Positions 5,982-8,126 of a DNA stretch of 8,126 nt are shown in pieces; position 1 is the first letter of the stretch; the number at the start of each line of letters is the position of its first letter. The notes below the pieces were generated by a model. It ran no database searches and was not told the origin of the DNA. It saw only the letters and a program-made list of their open reading frames with translations. Source of the DNA: Oscillospiraceae bacterium (GTDB taxonomy: Bacteria; Bacillota; Clostridia; Oscillospirales; Acutalibacteraceae); the NCBI GenBank assembly GCA_902797915.1, contig CADBUK010000115.1, positions 1 through 8,126 on the forward strand. Direction: 5' to 3'. The translations under genes were made by a program, and so were the position numbers.

Positions 5982-6215
5982 TCAGTCAATCTCAACTGAA
6001 ATTTTCTGGTCGTTTCTTGTTGCAGCAGCACGCATAACAACACGGATTGCCTTTGCAATTCTGCCCTGCTTGCCGATTACTCTGCCCATATCCTCCTCAG
6101 CAACGTGAAGATGATAATAGATTACGCCTTCTTCATTAGGTTCATCAACATCAACGACTACAGCATCGGGATTATCAACTAACCCCTTTGTGATGGATAT
6201 TAACAAATCTTTCAA
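5982..6215 (-). CDS. khpA: KH-domain RNA-binding protein KhpA (YlqC family)
   Basis: KhpA is a small single-KH-domain RNA-binding protein that, in studied Firmicutes, pairs with KhpB (Jag/EloR) and affects cell division and elongation. The 77-residue product starts KDLLISITKGLVDNP and has the KH loop GKQG (48-51) in GRVIGKQGRIAKAIR (44-58), followed by a basic helix. The start is TTG at 6213-6215, because GGAGG (6224-6228) lies 8 bases before it. An in-frame GTG at 6222-6224 overlaps that ribosome binding site and is unlikely. The family usually begins with MK at this position, which supports the choice. It sits between rpsP and rimM as in most Firmicutes. Confidence 0.92.
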   Translation of the reverse strand: MKDLLISITKGLVDNPDAVVVDVDEPNEEGVIYYHLHVAEEDMGRVIGKQGRIAKAIRVVMRAAATRNDQKISVEID

Positions 6216-6223
6216 AGAACACA

Positions 6224-6228
6224 CCTCC
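6224..6228 (-). promoter_or_regulatory. Ribosome binding site deciding the khpA TTG start
   Basis: GGAGG on the minus strand, 8 bases before TTG at 6213-6215. The competing GTG shares its last G, so initiation there is implausible. Confidence 0.85.
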
Positions 6229-6261
6229 GTTTAATTCTTAACTGCGTAACACAAATTAAGA

Positions 6262-6504
6262 TTAAAGGATGCCTTCTTTTTTAAGAATGCTCTTAACGGT
6301 ATCAGTAGGCTGAGCACCGTTTGCAATCCACTTCTTAGCCTTTTCTGCATCAATTTTGATTTCTGCAGGCTCAACCATTGTGTTATAAGTTCCGATTTCC
6401 TCGATGAAACGACCGTCTCTCGGATATCTTGAATCTGCAACTACAACACGGTAGAAAGGAGCTTTCTTTGCGCCCATTCTGCGAAGTCTGATTTTTACTG
6501 CCAT
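6262..6504 (-). CDS. rpsP: 30S ribosomal protein S16
   Basis: S16 is a small-subunit protein needed for early 30S assembly. The 80-residue length is typical. The N-terminus MAVKIRLRRMGAKKAPFYRV is the family signature, followed by ADSRYPRDGRFIEEIGTYN (23-41) and the conserved MVEPAEIKID (43-52). Thr42 stands where many S16 proteins have Pro after YN. The ATG at 6502-6504 has GGAGG 8 bases upstream. A TTG five codons earlier is part of that ribosome binding site and is not used. The 97-base AT-rich spacer from ffh could hold a promoter, but I found no convincing -35/-10 pair. khpA follows 46 bases later. Confidence 0.98.
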   Translation of the reverse strand: MAVKIRLRRMGAKKAPFYRVVVADSRYPRDGRFIEEIGTYNTMVEPAEIKIDAEKAKKWIANGAQPTDTVKSILKKEGIL

Positions 6505-6601
6505 TTTAGTTACCTCCAAAAATGCTATACTTAATATTTACTAACCAAAAATAATCTTAAATTAAACTGATAATCTGAAATTAAAATTGGGTTAATACAA
6601 A

Positions 6602-8008
6602 TTAAAATCCGAACGGATTATTGTTTTTTGCGCCGCCTGTCATTCCCATCATCTTTTCAGCCATTTCGGGATTTTGCTGCATTAAACGGCGCATTTTTTT
6701 ACTTACCTTCGGTCCGCCTTTATTGCCGCTGAACTGGCTCATCATCTTTTTCATCTGCTTAAACTGGGAAAGGAGCTTATTAACGTCCTCTACCTGTCTG
6801 CCGCAGCCTGCTGCAATTCTGCGTTTTCTTGACGGATTAATGATTTCGGGATGAGCTCTTTCCTCTTTAGTCATTGAGAAAATGATTGCACGGAAGCGGT
6901 CAAACGCGCCCTCGTCAATATCCTCATCTCTAATCTTTGAGCCGAGCCCCGGAATCATTTTAATTGTATCCTTAATGCTGCCCATACGCTCAAGCTGCTC
7001 AAACTGGTCAAGCAAATCGTTAAGGTCAAATTTATTCTTAGCCAGCTTTCGTTCAAGCTCTGCCGCTTTTTTCTCGTCAAGGCTCTGCTCCGCCCTTTCA
7101 ATGAAGGAAAGCACATCGCCCATTCCGAGAATACGGGAAGCCATACGGCTTGGGTGGAAGGTTTCAAGGTCGCCGAGCTTTTCGCCCGTGCCGACAAATT
7201 TAATAGGCTTACCCGTTACAGCCCTTACGGAAAGCGCCGCACCGCCGCGGGTATCGCCGTCAAGCTTTGTAAGAATAACGCCGTCTATACCGAGCGTTTC
7301 GTTAAAGCTTTTTGCAACGTTTACAGCGTCCTGACCCGTCATTGCGTCAATAACAAGCAGAATTTCGTTAGGATGAACGGTTGCCCTGATATTCTGAAGC
7401 TCCTGCATAAGTTCCTCGTCAATATGCAGACGGCCCGCAGTATCAAGAAACACATAATCATTGCCGTGGTCCTTTGCGTGCTTAATGGCTTCCTCTGCAA
7501 TATGAACGGGATTTTCAGTACCCATTTCAAAAACAGGAACGCCGACCTGCTCGCCGACAACCTGAAGCTGCTTAATTGCCGCCGGTCGGTATACGTCACA
7601 GGCTACGAGGAGCGGTCGGTGACCTTCCTTCTTTAACTTCAGCGCAAGTTTTGCGGAGTGGGTGGTTTTACCGCTTCCCTGCAGACCGCACATCATAATG
7701 ATGGTGGGCGGGTGGTTCGCAATCGCGAGCCTTGCCTCGTTGCCTCCCATCAGCTCGGTGAGTTCTTCATTTACAATTTTAATGACCATCTGACCGGGTG
7801 TCAGGCTCTCCATTACGTCGGCGCCGATTGCACGGTCGGTCACTTTTTTGGTAAACTCCTTGGAAACCTTGTAGTTTACATCAGCTTCGAGCAGTGCGAG
7901 TCTGACCTCGCGCATTGCCTCCTTGACGTCCGCCTCGGTAAGCTTGCCCTTAGCTCTTAACTTCTTAAAGGAATTTTCCAGGCGTTCGCTAAGTCCTTCA
8001 AATGCCAT
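6602..8008 (-). CDS. ffh: Signal recognition particle protein Ffh (SRP54)
   Basis: Ffh binds the SRP RNA and signal peptides of nascent membrane and secreted proteins, and docks with FtsY in a GTP-dependent way. The 468-residue product has the N domain (1-100), then a G domain. The G domain shows P-loop GLQGSGKTT (108-116), DVYRPAA (138-144), DTAGR (189-193), TKLDGD (247-252) and GTGEKLGDLE (273-282). The M domain (about 297-468) has the SRP RNA-binding stretch around RKRRIAAGCG (394-403) and Met-rich helices for signal peptides (419-456), ending NNNPFGF. The start is the ATG at 8006-8008, because MAFEGLSERL is the usual N-terminus and AAGGAA lies about 8 bases upstream. The frame stays open to an ATG at 8110, but those 34 codons are repeat DNA. 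ftsY/ylxM, its usual neighbours, are not in view. Confidence 0.98.
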   Translation of the reverse strand: MAFEGLSERLENSFKKLRAKGKLTEADVKEAMREVRLALLEADVNYKVSKEFTKKVTDRAIGADVMESLTPGQMVIKIVNEELTELMGGNEARLAIANHPPTIIMMCGLQGSGKTTHSAKLALKLKKEGHRPLLVACDVYRPAAIKQLQVVGEQVGVPVFEMGTENPVHIAEEAIKHAKDHGNDYVFLDTAGRLHIDEELMQELQNIRATVHPNEILLVIDAMTGQDAVNVAKSFNETLGIDGVILTKLDGDTRGGAALSVRAVTGKPIKFVGTGEKLGDLETFHPSRMASRILGMGDVLSFIERAEQSLDEKKAAELERKLAKNKFDLNDLLDQFEQLERMGSIKDTIKMIPGLGSKIRDEDIDEGAFDRFRAIIFSMTKEERAHPEIINPSRKRRIAAGCGRQVEDVNKLLSQFKQMKKMMSQFSGNKGGPKVSKKMRRLMQQNPEMAEKMMGMTGGAKNNNPFGF

Positions 8009-8021
8009 AATATTTCCTTTG

Positions 8022-8053
8022 GAATGTAGAATGTAGAATGGAGAATGGAGAAT
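8022..8053. repeat. Heptamer tandem repeat (about 4.6 copies) directly before the ffh ribosome binding site
   Basis: GAATGTA (8022-8028, 8029-8035), GAATGGA (8036-8042, 8043-8049) and a partial GAAT (8050-8053) form a perfect 7-base period with one variable base. Similar ATTCTCC/ATTCTAC arrays are frequent between genes in gut Clostridia, from general knowledge. The array begins within a few bases of the ffh ribosome binding site. Confidence 0.85.
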
Positions 8054-8070
8054 TTCGGGAGGGCTACGCT

Positions 8071-8126
8071 TGGAGCGGGCTCCAGACCCTTTTGTCTGCC
8101 TTGCAGACATTTCCCCTAATAGGGGA
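8071..8126. repeat. Three consecutive short inverted repeats, part of a composite intergenic repeat element (continues off the window)
   Basis: Three perfect palindromic units follow each other: TGGAGC/GCTCCA (8071-8076, 8079-8084), TGTCTGC/GCAGACA (8093-8099, 8103-8109, 3-base loop) and TCCCCTA/TAGGGGA (8112-8118, 8120-8126). With the heptamer array they form a non-coding block of at least 105 bases. No promoter or transposase is seen. The form resembles a small non-autonomous intergenic repeat (MITE/REP-like); the class is inferred. Confidence 0.65.

Noticed and set aside
6222..6224. GTG as the khpA start
   Set aside because: It overlaps the GGAGG ribosome binding site; TTG at 6213-6215 has correct spacing and gives the usual family N-terminus.
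6505..6601. Promoter or terminator in the AT-rich ffh-rpsP spacer
   Set aside because: I found no hairpin with a T-run and no -35/-10 pair with acceptable hexamers and spacing; the AT richness alone gives TATA-like words.
6882..7334. 150-codon plus-strand open frame opposite ffh, Ser-rich
   Set aside because: It lies wholly antisense to the conserved G and M domains of Ffh, resembles no family, and its Ser/Arg-rich composition is typical of a complement-strand shadow.
7154..7636. 160-codon plus-strand open frame opposite the Ffh G domain
   Set aside because: Antisense to the P-loop and DTAGR coding DNA, with no ribosome binding site or recognised domain.
8093..8109. TGTCTGC/GCAGACA hairpin as an intrinsic terminator
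   Set aside because: Neither strand has a proper T-run after the stem, and it is one of three stacked palindromes of the repeat element.
1..8126. An undescribed defence or mobile system
   Set aside because: Every gene of size is assignable to a known housekeeping or conserved family, and there is no toxin, nuclease operon, recombinase, transposase, phage gene or CRISPR array.

Overview
The window is a run of bacterial housekeeping genes, all on the minus strand, so transcription runs from high to low coordinates. Gene content and family features point to a low-to-moderate GC Firmicute. The most likely group is a Clostridia member of the Ruminococcaceae/Oscillospiraceae type. The evidence is an ffh-rpsP-khpA-rimM-trmD cluster, an HPr with both His15 and Ser46, a clostridial coiled-coil 'ATPase-like' gene directly after coaD, strong GGAGG-type ribosome binding sites and clear sigma-A promoters. 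The genus cannot be settled from the sequence alone.

From the right end (the 5' side of transcription), the layout is as follows. Positions 8022-8126 hold a composite non-coding repeat: heptamer tandem repeats plus three short inverted repeats, running off the window. Next comes ffh (SRP GTPase), then rpsP (ribosomal protein S16) and khpA (KH-domain RNA-binding protein, TTG start). A hairpin with a T-run follows, ending directly against the rimM ribosome binding site. Then come rimM (30S maturation) and trmD (tRNA m1G37 methyltransferase), which overlap by 11 bases. rplS, the usual last gene of this cluster, is absent after trmD.

After a 198-base AT-rich gap, ptsH (HPr) stands alone with its own promoter and a very good UUCG-loop terminator. 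uvrC (excision nuclease subunit C) has a candidate promoter overlapping that terminator. A consensus-like promoter (TTGACT, 17 bases, TATAAT) then drives a tight operon: rsmD (16S m2G966 methyltransferase), coaD (phosphopantetheine adenylyltransferase) and a 186-residue coiled-coil protein. This unit ends in a terminator at 541-573. Beyond it are an ASCH-domain protein and, overlapping it by one base, the start of a small family I pyrophosphatase-like protein cut by the window edge.

The genes share themes of protein targeting, ribosome and tRNA maturation, carbon-catabolite signalling, DNA repair and coenzyme A synthesis. I found no defence system, mobile-element coding gene, CRISPR array, tRNA or rRNA. 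The points most worth a second look are the repeat before ffh, the terminator against rimM, the Glu at the TrmD catalytic Asp169 position, the near-perfect 11-residue repeat in the coiled-coil protein, and the pyrophosphatase-like protein that lacks the N-terminal catalytic segment.
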